Assembly: GCA_963850205.1 (NCBI GenBank)
Contig: CAWKKJ010000013.1
Span: forward strand, 1 to 64,000
Length of the DNA: 64,000 bases
From: JACVRW01 sp963850205
GTDB taxonomy: Bacteria; Actinomycetota; Thermoleophilia; Solirubrobacterales; Thermoleophilaceae
Reading direction: 5' to 3'
The notes beneath the pieces were generated by a model. The model saw nothing but the letters and a program-made list of their open reading frames with translations, made no database searches and had not been told where the DNA came from. Every line of letters begins with the position of its first letter. Position 1 is the first letter of the stretch. The translations under genes were made by a program, and so were the position numbers. Below, piece after piece: positions 50,193 through 58,711 of the stretch.

Positions 50193-51168
50193 GCTCCCAC
50201 CCCGGGCGCAGCACCGCCTGAAGCTCGGCCGCCACGCGGGGCTCCTCGGTCGTCAGCCGCCGCCACGTGTATCGCAGCGGAGTGAACCCGCCGGCAACGA
50301 GTGCGGTGTCGCGTGCCCTGTCGGCCTCGAAGGCGCGGGCCGTGTCGTGGGCGCGCGCGCCGTCGAGCTCGACCACCACGCCGCTGTCCGGCCAGAGACA
50401 GTCGAGCTCGTAGCGCCTGCCGGCCACAGAGATCCGGACGTTCGTGTGCGGCTCCGGAAGCCCGTGGTTGCGGCAGAGCTCGAGAAAGCGTTGCTCGAGC
50501 TCACTACGAACCACGGTGCCCGGGCGGTGAGCTGCAAGTACCTCGGTCAGCAGCGCGACGCGCCGGTGCCCATGGGATCGGGCGATGACGTCGTCCAGGG
50601 CATCGAGATCGAGCAGCCCCTGGTAGTCCGCCTCCCGCACGAGCCGAGCCAGCCGTCCACGGCCGACGATCTCGCTCAGGTCCAGCAACATCCGGGCCAC
50701 GCTCGTCACGGGGATGCCACGAACTACGCCCCGGTCGGCCTCGGGAAGGCACCGCACGCAGTGGAGCCGAATGCCGGGGCGAGCCTTGCCTGAGCGCCGG
50801 TCGGTCGTGATGTCGATCAGTGGGTCGCGCATGTCCCAGAGGCCGAGGAGCGTTGCCTCGGCGCGCTGGCTGACCACGGCGCCGGGACCGGAGGCCAGCA
50901 CGGCCGCCATGAGGCGGCCTTCAGCGGTGACTCGCGGCTGGCCGACGACGTAGACGCCTCGATAGCGGCGATGCAGCCGGCCGTTCGTTACCCGGCGGGT
51001 GACGGCGCTGCCCCGGATCCCGATGGTGGCCAGCTGCTGGTGCGACACCACGCAGTGCTGCCCGGCCGCAAGCTCGGCCAGCAGCACATCGGGGTGTGGC
51101 CCCTTTTGGTGCTCGTATGCGGCATCAAATGCGCCCACGTCCCCAGTCTGGCCCCGGCGGTGTGACAT
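50131..51168 (-). CDS. AbiEi-like N-terminal domain with DUF559/Vsr-like nuclease domain
   Basis: A 345-aa protein. The N-terminal half resembles the AbiEi antitoxin-type winged helix and its following domain (VVSHQQLATIGIRGSAVTRRVTNGRLHRRYRGVYVVG in outline, GIPVTSVARMLLDLSE). The C-terminal 110 residues resemble DUF559, a Vsr-like PD-(D/E)XK fold (RYELDCLWPDSGVVVELDGARAH, containing the D...ExD residues). Such fusions are common orphan genes in actinobacteria. No toxin partner is adjacent. The start (ATG 51168) is uncertain. It overlaps the broken sigma gene at its 3' end. Confidence 0.7.
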   Translation of the reverse strand: MSHRRGQTGDVGAFDAAYEHQKGPHPDVLLAELAAGQHCVVSHQQLATIGIRGSAVTRRVTNGRLHRRYRGVYVVGQPRVTAEGRLMAAVLASGPGAVVSQRAEATLLGLWDMRDPLIDITTDRRSGKARPGIRLHCVRCLPEADRGVVRGIPVTSVARMLLDLSEIVGRGRLARLVREADYQGLLDLDALDDVIARSHGHRRVALLTEVLAAHRPGTVVRSELEQRFLELCRNHGLPEPHTNVRISVAGRRYELDCLWPDSGVVVELDGARAHDTARAFEADRARDTALVAGGFTPLRYTWRRLTTEEPRVAAELQAVLRPGWEPTAAVTSGRGSPGGRHGRTS

Positions 51169-51199
51169 GCGGGTGACCTGAGTTACAACTGAGCGAAAA

Positions 51200-51691
51200 T
51201 CAGGGCTCCCAGGCCCGCAGGCGCGGCCACCAGCCCGGCACCGCCCGGCGGTAGCGCTCGTACTCGTCGCCGAACTGCCGGCGCAGCACCGGCTCCTCGT
51301 AGAAGCGCACGAAGGCGGCCGTGACCGCCAGGAACAGGGCGGCGTAGGCCAGCAGCACGGGGCGACCCAGCAGCAGTGACTGGCCGGCGATCGTCGCCGC
51401 CACCGCCACGTACATCGGGTTGCGCAGGTGGCGGTAGAGACCGCCCACCACCAGGTGCTCGGGCGGCGCCACCGGCGCCGGGGTGCCGAGGCCCTCGAGC
51501 ACGAAGCGCGCGAACGCATGCAGGACCACGGCGAGACCGCCCGCGATCAACAGCGCGCCGGCCACGCGCCACGGCCACGCGGGAGAGGTGGATTCCCAAC
51601 CGGTCAGAAGCCAGGGCACCAGGCCCGCGGCCACGCCCGGCGCCAACAGCAGGAAGACCAGGCTTCCCGCGGCGGCGCGAAACCGGGTCAT
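51200..51691 (-). CDS. Isoprenylcysteine carboxyl methyltransferase-like membrane protein
   Basis: A 163-aa protein with four to five TM helices. The family signature is GGLYRHLRNPMYVAV, followed by FYEEPVLRRQFGDEYERYRRAVPGWWPR in outline, where SAM binds. The last gene of the deoC operon, coupled by ATGA. Its substrate and its link to deoxyribose breakdown are unknown. Confidence 0.82.
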   Translation of the reverse strand: MTRFRAAAGSLVFLLLAPGVAAGLVPWLLTGWESTSPAWPWRVAGALLIAGGLAVVLHAFARFVLEGLGTPAPVAPPEHLVVGGLYRHLRNPMYVAVAATIAGQSLLLGRPVLLAYAALFLAVTAAFVRFYEEPVLRRQFGDEYERYRRAVPGWWPRLRAWEP

Positions 51692-52500
51692 GCCCCGATC
51701 GGGTGCCAGGCCGTCTTCAGCTCGGTCACGGCCTCCAGGCGCGAGAGAGGATCGGCCACCGCGTCCTCGTAGCTCGTCGCCGCCTCGGCATGGCGCACGC
51801 GCGTGACGCTCTCCGCGGCCAGGCGGTCGATCTCGGCCCCGAGCCCGGCGTCACCGGCAGCGTCGACCACCGCGTTCACGCCGGGGTGGGCCGCCAGGGC
51901 CGCGGCCAGCTCGTCCCGGCGCCCGCTCAGCAGGTTGACCACGCCGCCGGGCAGGTCGGAGACGCCCAGGACCTCGCCCAGGTCGAGCCCGGGGAGCGGG
52001 GCCGGCTCGGACAGGACCGCGACCACGGTGTTCCCCGCCGCCAGCGCCGGGGCCAGCTCGGCCACGAGCCCCAGGAGGGCCGGCTCGGCGGGCGCCACCA
52101 GCCCCACCACGCCGGTGGGCTCGGGCAGGGAGAAGGACAGGAACGGCGCGGCCACCGGGTTGATGCCGCCGAGCACGGCGTGCAGCTTGTCGGTCCAGCC
52201 GGCGTAGTGGACGAGGACGTCGGTGGCGGCGTCGAGCTCGGCTCGCTCCAGCGCGAAGTCGGCGGCCCGGGACTCGAGCGCCTCGGCGGCGCGGTAGAGG
52301 ATCTGGCCGCGGTTGTAGGCGGTGCGTGCCGCCCACGGCGCGGCGGCGGCGCGGGCCGCCTTCACCGCGTCGCGCACGTCCTTGCGCGACGCGCGCGGCA
52401 CGTTGTGCTCGCCGTGGCGGTCGTAGCGGCCCGACTCCGAGCGCACGAACGCCCCGCCCACATAGAGCTTGTAGGTCTTCTTGACCGGGAGTCGGCTCAT
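51688..52500 (-). CDS. Truncated aldehyde dehydrogenase homologue without the catalytic domain
   Basis: A 270-aa protein matching only the N-terminal cofactor-binding part of the aldehyde dehydrogenase family (KLYVGGAFVRSESGRYD, YAGWTDKLHAVLGGINPVA, ALAAGNTVVAVLSEPAP, LPGGVVNLLSG). The catalytic cysteine domain is absent and the PWNFP motif reads APAEPAL. The frame is clean, codon use is normal and both ends are ATGA overlaps, so it looks maintained rather than decaying. It may be a structural partner of the full-length neighbour. Confidence 0.75.
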   Translation of the reverse strand: MSRLPVKKTYKLYVGGAFVRSESGRYDRHGEHNVPRASRKDVRDAVKAARAAAAPWAARTAYNRGQILYRAAEALESRAADFALERAELDAATDVLVHYAGWTDKLHAVLGGINPVAAPFLSFSLPEPTGVVGLVAPAEPALLGLVAELAPALAAGNTVVAVLSEPAPLPGLDLGEVLGVSDLPGGVVNLLSGRRDELAAALAAHPGVNAVVDAAGDAGLGAEIDRLAAESVTRVRHAEAATSYEDAVADPLSRLEAVTELKTAWHPIGA

Positions 52501-53948
52501 GCGATCCGCAGGTAGGGGCGCAGCCCGGCGGGGCCGCCCTCACGGCCGAAGCCGCTCTCCTTGTAGCCGCCGAAGGCGGCGGAGGGGTCGAAGTGGTTGA
52601 AGGTGTTCTGCCACACGACGCCGGCCTGGAGCGCGGCGGCCACCTCGAAGGCCTTCGCTCCCTTGTCGGTCCAGATCCCTGCCGCCAGGCCGTAGGTGGA
52701 GTTGTTGGCCTTGGCGATGGCCTCGGCCTGGGTGCGGAAGGTGAGCACCGACACCACCGGCCCGAAGATCTCCTCCACGGCGATGCGGTGGGCGGGCGCC
52801 ACGCCGGTGAACATCGTGGGCTCGAACCAGAACCCGCGCTCGGGCAGCTCGCAGGCCACCGTGCGCCGCACCGCGCCCTCCTCCTCGCCGGCGGCCACCA
52901 GCGAGCGGATGCGGGCCAGCTGCTCGGCGGAGTTGATGGCGCCGACGTCGGTGTTCTTGTCGAGCGGGTCTCCGAGCCGCAGGCGGCCCATCCGCTCCCA
53001 CAGCCTCCCGATCACGGTGTCGGCCACGCTCTCCTGCACCAGCAGGCGCGACCCGGCGCAGCACACGTGGCCCTGGTTGAAGAAGATGCCGTTCACGATC
53101 CCCTCGACGGCCTGGTCGAGCGCGGCGTCCTCGAACACGATGTTCGCCGACTTGCCGCCCAGCTCGAGGGTCAGGGGCACGCCGCGGCCTGCCAGCGCCG
53201 CCTGGATCTCCTTGCCCACAGCGGTCGAGCCGGTGAAGGCCACCTTGTCGATTCCGGGCGTGCGCACCAGGGCGGCGCCGGCGGCGCCCTCGCCCGGCAC
53301 CACGGAGAGCACCCCCGCGGGCAGCTCGGCCTCCTGGCAGATCTCGGCCAGCAGGAGCGCGGTGAGCGGGGTGGTCTCGGCCGGCTTGAGCACCGAGGTG
53401 TTGCCGCAGGCGAGCGCCGGCGCCACCTTCCAGGCCGCCATCAGCAGCGGGAAGTTCCAGGGCACGATCTGGGCCGCCACCCCGAGCGGGTCCACCCGGC
53501 GCCCGCCGACGCCGAAGGAGAGCTTGTCGGCCCAGCCGGCGTAGTGGAAGAAGTGCGCGGCGGCGAGGGGCACGTCGATGTCGCGCGACTCCCGCAGCGG
53601 CTTTCCCCCGTCGAGTGACTCGACCACCGCCAGCTCGCGGGCCCGCTCCTGGATCAGCCGGGCGATCCGGAACAGGTACTTGCCCCGCTCGAGGCCGCTG
53701 AGCGCGGCCCAGCGCGGCTGGGCCTCGCGGGCCGCCTCGACGGCCGCGGCGAGATCCCGCTCGCCGGCGAAGGCCACCTCGGCCACCGGCTCCTCGGTGG
53801 CGGGGTTGATCGAGGCCACCCGGGCGCCGTCGGCCGGATCGCGAAACTCACCCCCGATGAAGAGCCCGTACGCCGAGCGCAAGCGCACGTGGTCGGTGGA
53901 CTCGGGCGCGGGCGCGTACTCCCAGGCGACCTTGGTCCGGACGCTCAT
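52497..53948 (-). CDS. Aldehyde dehydrogenase
   Basis: A 483-aa NAD(P)-dependent enzyme with all active-site elements: IVPWNFPLLMAAWKVAPALACGNTSVLKPAE in outline, FTGSTAVGKEI, the general base in TLELGGKSANIVF, and the nucleophile Cys in NQGHVCCAGSRLL. Directly downstream of deoC, it probably oxidises the acetaldehyde released by DeoC. Coupled on both sides by ATGA. Confidence 0.9.
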   Translation of the reverse strand: MSVRTKVAWEYAPAPESTDHVRLRSAYGLFIGGEFRDPADGARVASINPATEEPVAEVAFAGERDLAAAVEAAREAQPRWAALSGLERGKYLFRIARLIQERARELAVVESLDGGKPLRESRDIDVPLAAAHFFHYAGWADKLSFGVGGRRVDPLGVAAQIVPWNFPLLMAAWKVAPALACGNTSVLKPAETTPLTALLLAEICQEAELPAGVLSVVPGEGAAGAALVRTPGIDKVAFTGSTAVGKEIQAALAGRGVPLTLELGGKSANIVFEDAALDQAVEGIVNGIFFNQGHVCCAGSRLLVQESVADTVIGRLWERMGRLRLGDPLDKNTDVGAINSAEQLARIRSLVAAGEEEGAVRRTVACELPERGFWFEPTMFTGVAPAHRIAVEEIFGPVVSVLTFRTQAEAIAKANNSTYGLAAGIWTDKGAKAFEVAAALQAGVVWQNTFNHFDPSAAFGGYKESGFGREGGPAGLRPYLRIA

Positions 53949-54832
53949 TCGATCGAGAAGTCCTCCGCCCGGCCGTAGCGCCCGCTCTGCGTCTTGGCGT
54001 ACTGCATCAGCAGGTCGTTGAGCAGCGACGACGCTCCGATGCGGAAGCGGTCGGCCGTGAGCCAGTCGTCGCCCAGCGTCTCCTTGACCAGCACCAGCCG
54101 GTGCAGCGCGGCCTTGCTGGTGGAAACGCCGCCGGCCGCCTTCATGCCCACGGCCCGCCCGCTGCGTTCGGCGTAGTCGCGGATCGCCTCGAGCATGACC
54201 AGGGTCACGCCCGGCGTAGCGCCGCTGGCCGCCTTGCCGGTGGAGGTCTTGATGAAGTCGGCCCCCGCCTCCATCGCCAGCAGCGACGCGTGGCGCACGT
54301 GCTCGTAGGAGCCCAGCTCGGCGGTCTCGAGGATCACCTTCAGGTGGGCCTCGCCGCAGGCCTCCCTCACGCGCACGATCTCCTCCATCACGCGCGTGTC
54401 GTCGCCCGACAGGAAGGCGTCGCGGGAGATGACCATGTCGATCTCCTCGGCGCCGGCGGCGACCGCCTGCTCGGCGTCGTGCAGCTTGACCTCCAGCGCG
54501 GCCTGGCCCGAGGGGAAGGCGGTGGCCACCGACGCGGCCTTCACGCCGGTGCCCTCCAGCGCCTCACGCACCACGCCGATGAGAGACGGGTACACGCACA
54601 CCGCCGCGCACGAGGGGATCTCCGGCATCTCGGGCGCCGGGCAGACGGCCTTCGCGCACAGGTGGCGGACCTTGCCCGGGGTGTCGGCGCCCTCCAGCGT
54701 GGTGAGGTCGAGCATCGACACCGCTAGCCGAATTCCCTGCTCCTTGGCGCTCGTCTTGATGGAGCGCTTGCCCAGCACCGCGGCGCGCTCCTCGATCCCC
54801 ACGCGGTCGACGTTGGGCAGGCGGCGGATCAC
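53945..54832 (-). CDS. deoC: Deoxyribose-phosphate aldolase
   Basis: A 295-aa class I aldolase splitting 2-deoxyribose-5-phosphate into glyceraldehyde-3-phosphate and acetaldehyde. The Schiff-base Lys is in GADFIKTSTGKAASGATPG. VCVYPSLIGVV, EIDMVISRDAFLSGD and VGMKAAGGVST also match. About 60 extra N-terminal residues compared with E. coli, as in vertebrate-like DeoC. GTG start at 54832, 6 nt after CATACT on the minus strand. It diverges from the LOG gene only 31 nt away and heads a four-gene operon. Confidence 0.92.
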   Translation of the reverse strand: MIRRLPNVDRVGIEERAAVLGKRSIKTSAKEQGIRLAVSMLDLTTLEGADTPGKVRHLCAKAVCPAPEMPEIPSCAAVCVYPSLIGVVREALEGTGVKAASVATAFPSGQAALEVKLHDAEQAVAAGAEEIDMVISRDAFLSGDDTRVMEEIVRVREACGEAHLKVILETAELGSYEHVRHASLLAMEAGADFIKTSTGKAASGATPGVTLVMLEAIRDYAERSGRAVGMKAAGGVSTSKAALHRLVLVKETLGDDWLTADRFRIGASSLLNDLLMQYAKTQSGRYGRAEDFSIE

Positions 54833-54863
54833 GCCCTGAGTATGACGGCACTACGCTCGGCCC

Positions 54864-55460
54864 ATGGAGAGGGTCTGCGTGTTCTGCGGCTCGAGCCCCG
54901 GCGCGCGCCACGACTACGCCGAGGCCGCCGACGACCTGGCCGCAGCCTTGGTCGACCGGGGCCTCGGCCTGGTGTTCGGCGGGGCGAGCGTGGGCCTGAT
55001 GGGCTGGCTGGCCGACGCCGCCCTCGACCGGGGTGGTGAGGTGACCGGGGTGATCCCGCGCGCGCTGGTGGATCGGGAGATCGCCCACCCGCGGGTGTCC
55101 GACCTGCAGGTGGTGGGATCGATGCACGAGCGCAAGGCCCTCATGGCCGAGCTGTCCGACGCGTTCGTGGCGCTGCCCGGCGGCCTCGGCACGCTCGAGG
55201 AGCTGTTCGAGGTCTACACCTGGGCCCAGCTCGGCCTGCACCGAAAGCCCTGCGCCCTGCTGAACGTGGCCGCCTACTACGACGGGGTGGCCGGCTTCCT
55301 CGACCACGCCGTGCAGGAGCGCTTCGTCCGCGCCGAGCACCGCTCGCTGCTCATCACGGAATCGGACCCGCGGGTGCTGCTCCAGCGACTGGAGGACTTC
55401 GATCCGGGGGTCGCGCGGGCCAAGTGGATCGATGCGGAGAACGCTTTACAAGATCCCTGA
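54864..55460 (+). CDS. LOG-family nucleoside-5'-monophosphate phosphoribohydrolase
   Basis: A 198-aa TIGR00730-type Rossmann protein. The signature PGGLGTLEELFEVYTWAQLG and the N-terminal VCVFCGSSPGARHDYAE are complete. Family enzymes hydrolyse AMP or cytokinin riboside monophosphate to base and ribose-5-phosphate. The ATG is 6 nt after TACGCT (54852-54857). Its place beside deoC suits nucleotide turnover. Confidence 0.88.
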   Translation: MERVCVFCGSSPGARHDYAEAADDLAAALVDRGLGLVFGGASVGLMGWLADAALDRGGEVTGVIPRALVDREIAHPRVSDLQVVGSMHERKALMAELSDAFVALPGGLGTLEELFEVYTWAQLGLHRKPCALLNVAAYYDGVAGFLDHAVQERFVRAEHRSLLITESDPRVLLQRLEDFDPGVARAKWIDAENALQDP

Positions 55461-55509
55461 AGCGGGCATAGGATGGCCCAAAAGCGCAACCGTTAGGAGG
55501 ATTTGGGTG

Positions 55510-55854
55510 ATGACTCGCACCGTTGGGTCGCTCGCAGGATTGGCCGCTGTCACCGCGCTGCTCGCCCTGGCCCCGGGCGCCGCCGCGAAAACGTGCGCTG
55601 TCAAGGGCCAGCAGTCCTACCCCACCACGTACGTCTACAAGATCACGGCCAGCGGCACGAGCTGCCGGTCGGCCCGCGAGCTCGTTCGCGCCTACCACCG
55701 CTGCCGTCCCGGCAGAAAGGGCAAGTGCCCGCGGGTTCGCCGCTATCGGTGCTCGGAGAATCGCTTCAACAAGAGCTCGATCTCCTACGACTCGCGCGTG
55801 AAGTGCACCAGGGGCGGCAAGACCGTCCGGCACACCTACACGCAGAACATCTAG
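55510..55854 (+). CDS. Small secreted cysteine-containing protein
   Basis: A 114-aa protein with a signal peptide (VGSLAGLAAVTALLALAPGAAA) and a basic mature domain with six cysteines (KTCAVKG, TSCRSARELVRAYHRC, KCPRVRRYRC, VKCTRGG), likely disulfide-bonded. The arrangement resembles small exported proteins common in this bacterial group. The ATG follows AGGAGG (55495-55500). Function unknown. It overlaps the convergent SGNH gene by 4 nt. Confidence 0.72.
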   Translation: MTRTVGSLAGLAAVTALLALAPGAAAKTCAVKGQQSYPTTYVYKITASGTSCRSARELVRAYHRCRPGRKGKCPRVRRYRCSENRFNKSSISYDSRVKCTRGGKTVRHTYTQNI

Positions 55855-56885
55855 CTCCCGCCGAAGTCCCGCCGGACGGCCTCCTCGACCGCGTCCGCGG
55901 CGATCTCCGCCCCGGTGCGGTTGAGGTGGATGCCGTCGCCCTCGCGGACGATCTCCTCGGTGCCGGCGACGTCCATGGCGTCGCGGTAGCGGCCGCCGGG
56001 CGTGAACAGGTCGTCCATCTGAAGCACGCGCACGTGGGCGCGGTAGGGCTGAGCGGCCACCTCGATGGCGGCGTTGACGCTGCGGGCGATCTCCTGGCGG
56101 GTGCCGTCGCGAGGGGCGGGCAGGGTGAGCCAGTACACGCGCGCTCTGCCGTCGCGCCGGTAGGTGTTCATCATCCGGCGGGCGCGGTAGGCGTAGGCGG
56201 CGGCCCAGTCGGCCCCGCAGCAGTCGATCTCCCCCTCGGGGCCGGGCAGCGAGAAGCCCTCGTTGGCGCCGATGAACACCACCACCGCGTCGGGGCGGCG
56301 CTCGCGGGCCTGCTCGGTGGAGAGCTTGCCCCAGTCGAGCAACCCGGTCTTGGAGATACCGGTGCCCACGTGGGGGTCACGCTGGACGTCGACCCCTTCG
56401 TCGGATTCGGCCAGCACGCGCGCAAGCTCGGCGTCGAGCGGCATGGCCAGCGAGTCGCCGGTCACCAGCACCGTCTTCAGCTTTGGCCGGGCCGGTGGCT
56501 TCTGACCCAGCTCGGCGGGATCGAACGACTCCGGCGACACGGGCGGCACGGTACGGCCCCCGGAGGCCGACCCCGCAGCCCCGAAGCCGCCCGCGCTGCC
56601 CACGCCGTCGTCCTCCAAGAAGGCGAGCGCGTCGTCGGTCCACTCGTCGAAGGGCACCCGGTCCGAGAGCCACCCCGCCGGCTCGCCCACGGCCAGGACC
56701 AGCTCGCGCTTGACCCCGGGCTGCATCTCCTGTCCCGCCTCGCGGATCGAGGAACCCTCGAACAGCGACAGCAGAAGCGCCGCGACGAAGACCACAAGGA
56801 TCCCGTCACGGGCGCGCAACCGGCGCCCCTTCGGCGTGGGGGGGACCGGCGGCTCCGGGCTGGTCGGGAAGTAAGGCTCAGCCAC
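55851..56885 (-). CDS. Membrane-anchored SGNH/GDSL hydrolase (DUF459-like)
   Basis: A 344-aa protein. A Pro-rich cytoplasmic N-terminus precedes one TM helix (GILVVFVAALLLSLFEGSS), then a linker and the SGNH domain: block I Ser in VLVTGDSLAMPL, Gly/Asn blocks in VFIGANEGF, catalytic Asp/His in EGDGIHLNRTG. Family members de-acetylate or esterify surface glycans. GTG start 8 nt after TACTAT on the minus strand. Divergent from a second, shorter SGNH gene. Confidence 0.8.
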   Translation of the reverse strand: MAEPYFPTSPEPPVPPTPKGRRLRARDGILVVFVAALLLSLFEGSSIREAGQEMQPGVKRELVLAVGEPAGWLSDRVPFDEWTDDALAFLEDDGVGSAGGFGAAGSASGGRTVPPVSPESFDPAELGQKPPARPKLKTVLVTGDSLAMPLDAELARVLAESDEGVDVQRDPHVGTGISKTGLLDWGKLSTEQARERRPDAVVVFIGANEGFSLPGPEGEIDCCGADWAAAYAYRARRMMNTYRRDGRARVYWLTLPAPRDGTRQEIARSVNAAIEVAAQPYRAHVRVLQMDDLFTPGGRYRDAMDVAGTEEIVREGDGIHLNRTGAEIAADAVEEAVRRDFGGS

Positions 56886-56960
56886 CCGTCCTGATAGTAG
56901 GTCCGATCGCGGCCTGATGCCCGCTTGACGTAGCCGCAGGGTCGTCCTAGGGTCGTTTAC

Positions 56961-57641
56961 ATGTGGCGTCTGGCCCTGACGCTCGTGGCGCTGCTGTGCG
57001 CGCCGGTCTCGGCGCAGGCAGCGGGCCCCCGCGTCCTCGCGACGGGCGACTCGATGATGCGGGGTGTCGACCGCAGCCTCGCCCGAGAGCTGGGCCGGGT
57101 CCAGCCGGTGTCGCTGCGAAGCGTCGTCCACATCGGCGAGGGGATCACCAACGAGCCCTGGGTCCGGATCTCGCGCCAGAAGGCGAAGGAGCACCGCCCC
57201 AGGGCCACGGTCGCGTTCATGGGGGCCAACGACGGCTACGACATGAAGGGGGCCCGCTGCTGCGGCAAGGCCTGGTTCGCCAAGTACGTGGACCGCGTCG
57301 CAGGGATCATCAAGGCCTACTCGCGCGGCGGTCGGGGAGACGTGTACTGGCTGACGCTACCCGCGGCCGAGTTCGGCCGCCGCCGCCAGCTCTTCCCGAA
57401 GATCAACCGCGCCATCGGGCGCGCCGTGGCCCGCTCGGGGCCACACGCCCACGTCGTGGACACCTGGCCCGTCCTCACACCGGGCGGACAGTTCAGCAGC
57501 CACGTGCTGTGGAAGGGCGTCCAGGTCAAGGCTCGCAACGTTGACGGAGTGCACCTCAGCGGGGTGGGCGCCGGGATCGTCGCCGAGCTCGTACGCGACG
57601 CGATGGTGAAGGACGGCGTTCTGACCGCCCCTGATCCGTAG
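56961..57641 (+). CDS. Secreted SGNH-type hydrolase
   Basis: A 226-aa exported protein with signal peptide (LALTLVALLCAPVSAQA) and an SGNH fold: VLATGDSMMRGVD, VAFMGANDGYDM and a late VDGVHLSGVGAG. It is a paralogue of the preceding divergent gene (shared GDSx, GANxG, CCG and YWLTLPA segments) without the TM anchor. The ATG is 7 nt after TAGGGT (56948-56953). Its stop codon lies inside the -10 box of hpt. Confidence 0.8.
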   Translation: MWRLALTLVALLCAPVSAQAAGPRVLATGDSMMRGVDRSLARELGRVQPVSLRSVVHIGEGITNEPWVRISRQKAKEHRPRATVAFMGANDGYDMKGARCCGKAWFAKYVDRVAGIIKAYSRGGRGDVYWLTLPAAEFGRRRQLFPKINRAIGRAVARSGPHAHVVDTWPVLTPGGQFSSHVLWKGVQVKARNVDGVHLSGVGAGIVAELVRDAMVKDGVLTAPDP

Positions 57642-57651
57642 ACTCGCGCCG

Positions 57652-58185
57652 ATGGCAGAGCCGGGCGTGGGCGAGATCCTGGTGCAGCGCGACGAGCTCG
57701 CCCATCGGGTCCGGGAGCTGGCCGACGAGGTCTCCCGCGACTACGCCGGGCGGGAGCTGCTGCTCGTGTGCGTCCTCAAGGGCGCCGTGTTCTTCCTGTC
57801 CGACCTCATGCGTCACCTGGACGTGAGCTGCGAGCTCGACTTCATGGCCGTCTCGTCCTACGGCTCGTCCACGGACTCCTCGGGCGTGGTGCGCATCCTC
57901 AAGGACCTCGACGCGCCCATCGGGGGTCGCGATGTGCTGATCGTCGAGGACATCGTGGACTCCGGCCTCACCCTCTCGTACCTGTTCCGGATGCTGAGCG
58001 CGCGCGAGCCCGCGACGCTCGAGGTCTGTGCCCTGCTCACCAAGCCCGAGCGGCGGGAGGTGGACCTGCCCATCCGCTACGTGGGCTTCGAGATCCCCAA
58101 CCGCTTCGCGATCGGCTACGGGCTGGACCACGCCGAGCGCTACCGCAACCTGCCCTACGTGGCGGTGCTCGACCAAGACGGCTGA
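57652..58185 (+). CDS. hpt: Hypoxanthine phosphoribosyltransferase
   Basis: A 177-aa enzyme salvaging hypoxanthine and guanine with PRPP. The PRPP loop is VLIVEDIVDSGLTLSYL; LLLVCVLKGAVFFLSDLMRHL and AVSSYGSST are also standard. The ATG lies 7 nt after TAGACT (57639-57644), which overlaps the upstream stop codon, so transcription likely begins at the start codon. Its substrates are supplied by the PNP at 40.9 kb. Confidence 0.94.
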   Translation: MAEPGVGEILVQRDELAHRVRELADEVSRDYAGRELLLVCVLKGAVFFLSDLMRHLDVSCELDFMAVSSYGSSTDSSGVVRILKDLDAPIGGRDVLIVEDIVDSGLTLSYLFRMLSAREPATLEVCALLTKPERREVDLPIRYVGFEIPNRFAIGYGLDHAERYRNLPYVAVLDQDG

Positions 58186-58556
58186 CTCGGGCTTCACGGC
58201 CTCGTGACATCCGCGGCCCGGTCCGCGACCCCCGGACCCTGGTCGACAGCAGCGGGCAGCCGGACGGGTTCACCGCCGTCCTCGAGGCGCTCCGGGAGGA
58301 GACCGTCGCTTTCGCCCGCCCGGTGGTGTTGGTCCACGGCGACTCGCACTACTTCCGAATCGACAAGCCGCTGCTGGATGCGCAGGGCAGGCGGCTGGAG
58401 ACCTTCACCCGGCTGGAGACGCCCGGGGACAACGCTGCCAACGGCAACAACGACGTGCACTGGACCAAGGTGCTCGTCGATCCGAACAGCAGAGAGGTCT
58501 TCTCGTTCCAGCCGCAGACGGTGCCGGCCAACCGCGTGGCTGTCCCGGCCCCCTAG
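58182..58556 (+). pseudogene. Probable 5'-truncated remnant (or small CTG-start gene) after hpt
   Basis: The frame from about 58203 to the TAG at 58554-58556 encodes a convincing C-terminal segment: ETVAFARPVVLVHGDSHYFRIDKPL, GDNAANGNNDVHW, KVLVDPNSREVFSFQPQTVP. This looks like the end of a larger metallophosphoesterase-like protein. No ATG, GTG or TTG precedes it. A CTG at 58182 overlaps the hpt stop as CTGA and could start a 124-aa product, but the fold appears to begin mid-domain, so truncation is favoured. Confidence 0.45.
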
Positions 58557-58624
58557 CCGCAGCGCGGGCGGCTCAACCCCGCTCTCACGCGGGCGCGAGA
58601 GGCCAAGAGAGACACATACCCCCT

Positions 58625-58640
58625 TGCTAGTCTTGCGTTT
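58625..58640 (+). promoter_or_regulatory. Putative extended -10 promoter of ftsH
   Basis: TGC followed by TAGTCT (58628-58633) forms an extended -10 box. It would give a 5' leader of about 70 nt before the GTG at 58712. The box lies within a CCCCC/GGGGG pair (about 58619-58650). The rest of 58557-58711 shows no gene. Confidence 0.4.
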
Positions 58641-58711
58641 CACCCAGGGGGCTGCTCTCCTCGCTGAGAAGAACCCGGCCCGGGTGCGTAGAGGGGACAG
58701 AGAGGCTCGCA

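Noticed and set aside
50131..51168. A complete AbiE-type toxin-antitoxin system
   Set aside because: The AbiEi-like domain is fused to a DUF559 nuclease-like domain and there is no adjacent AbiEii nucleotidyltransferase.
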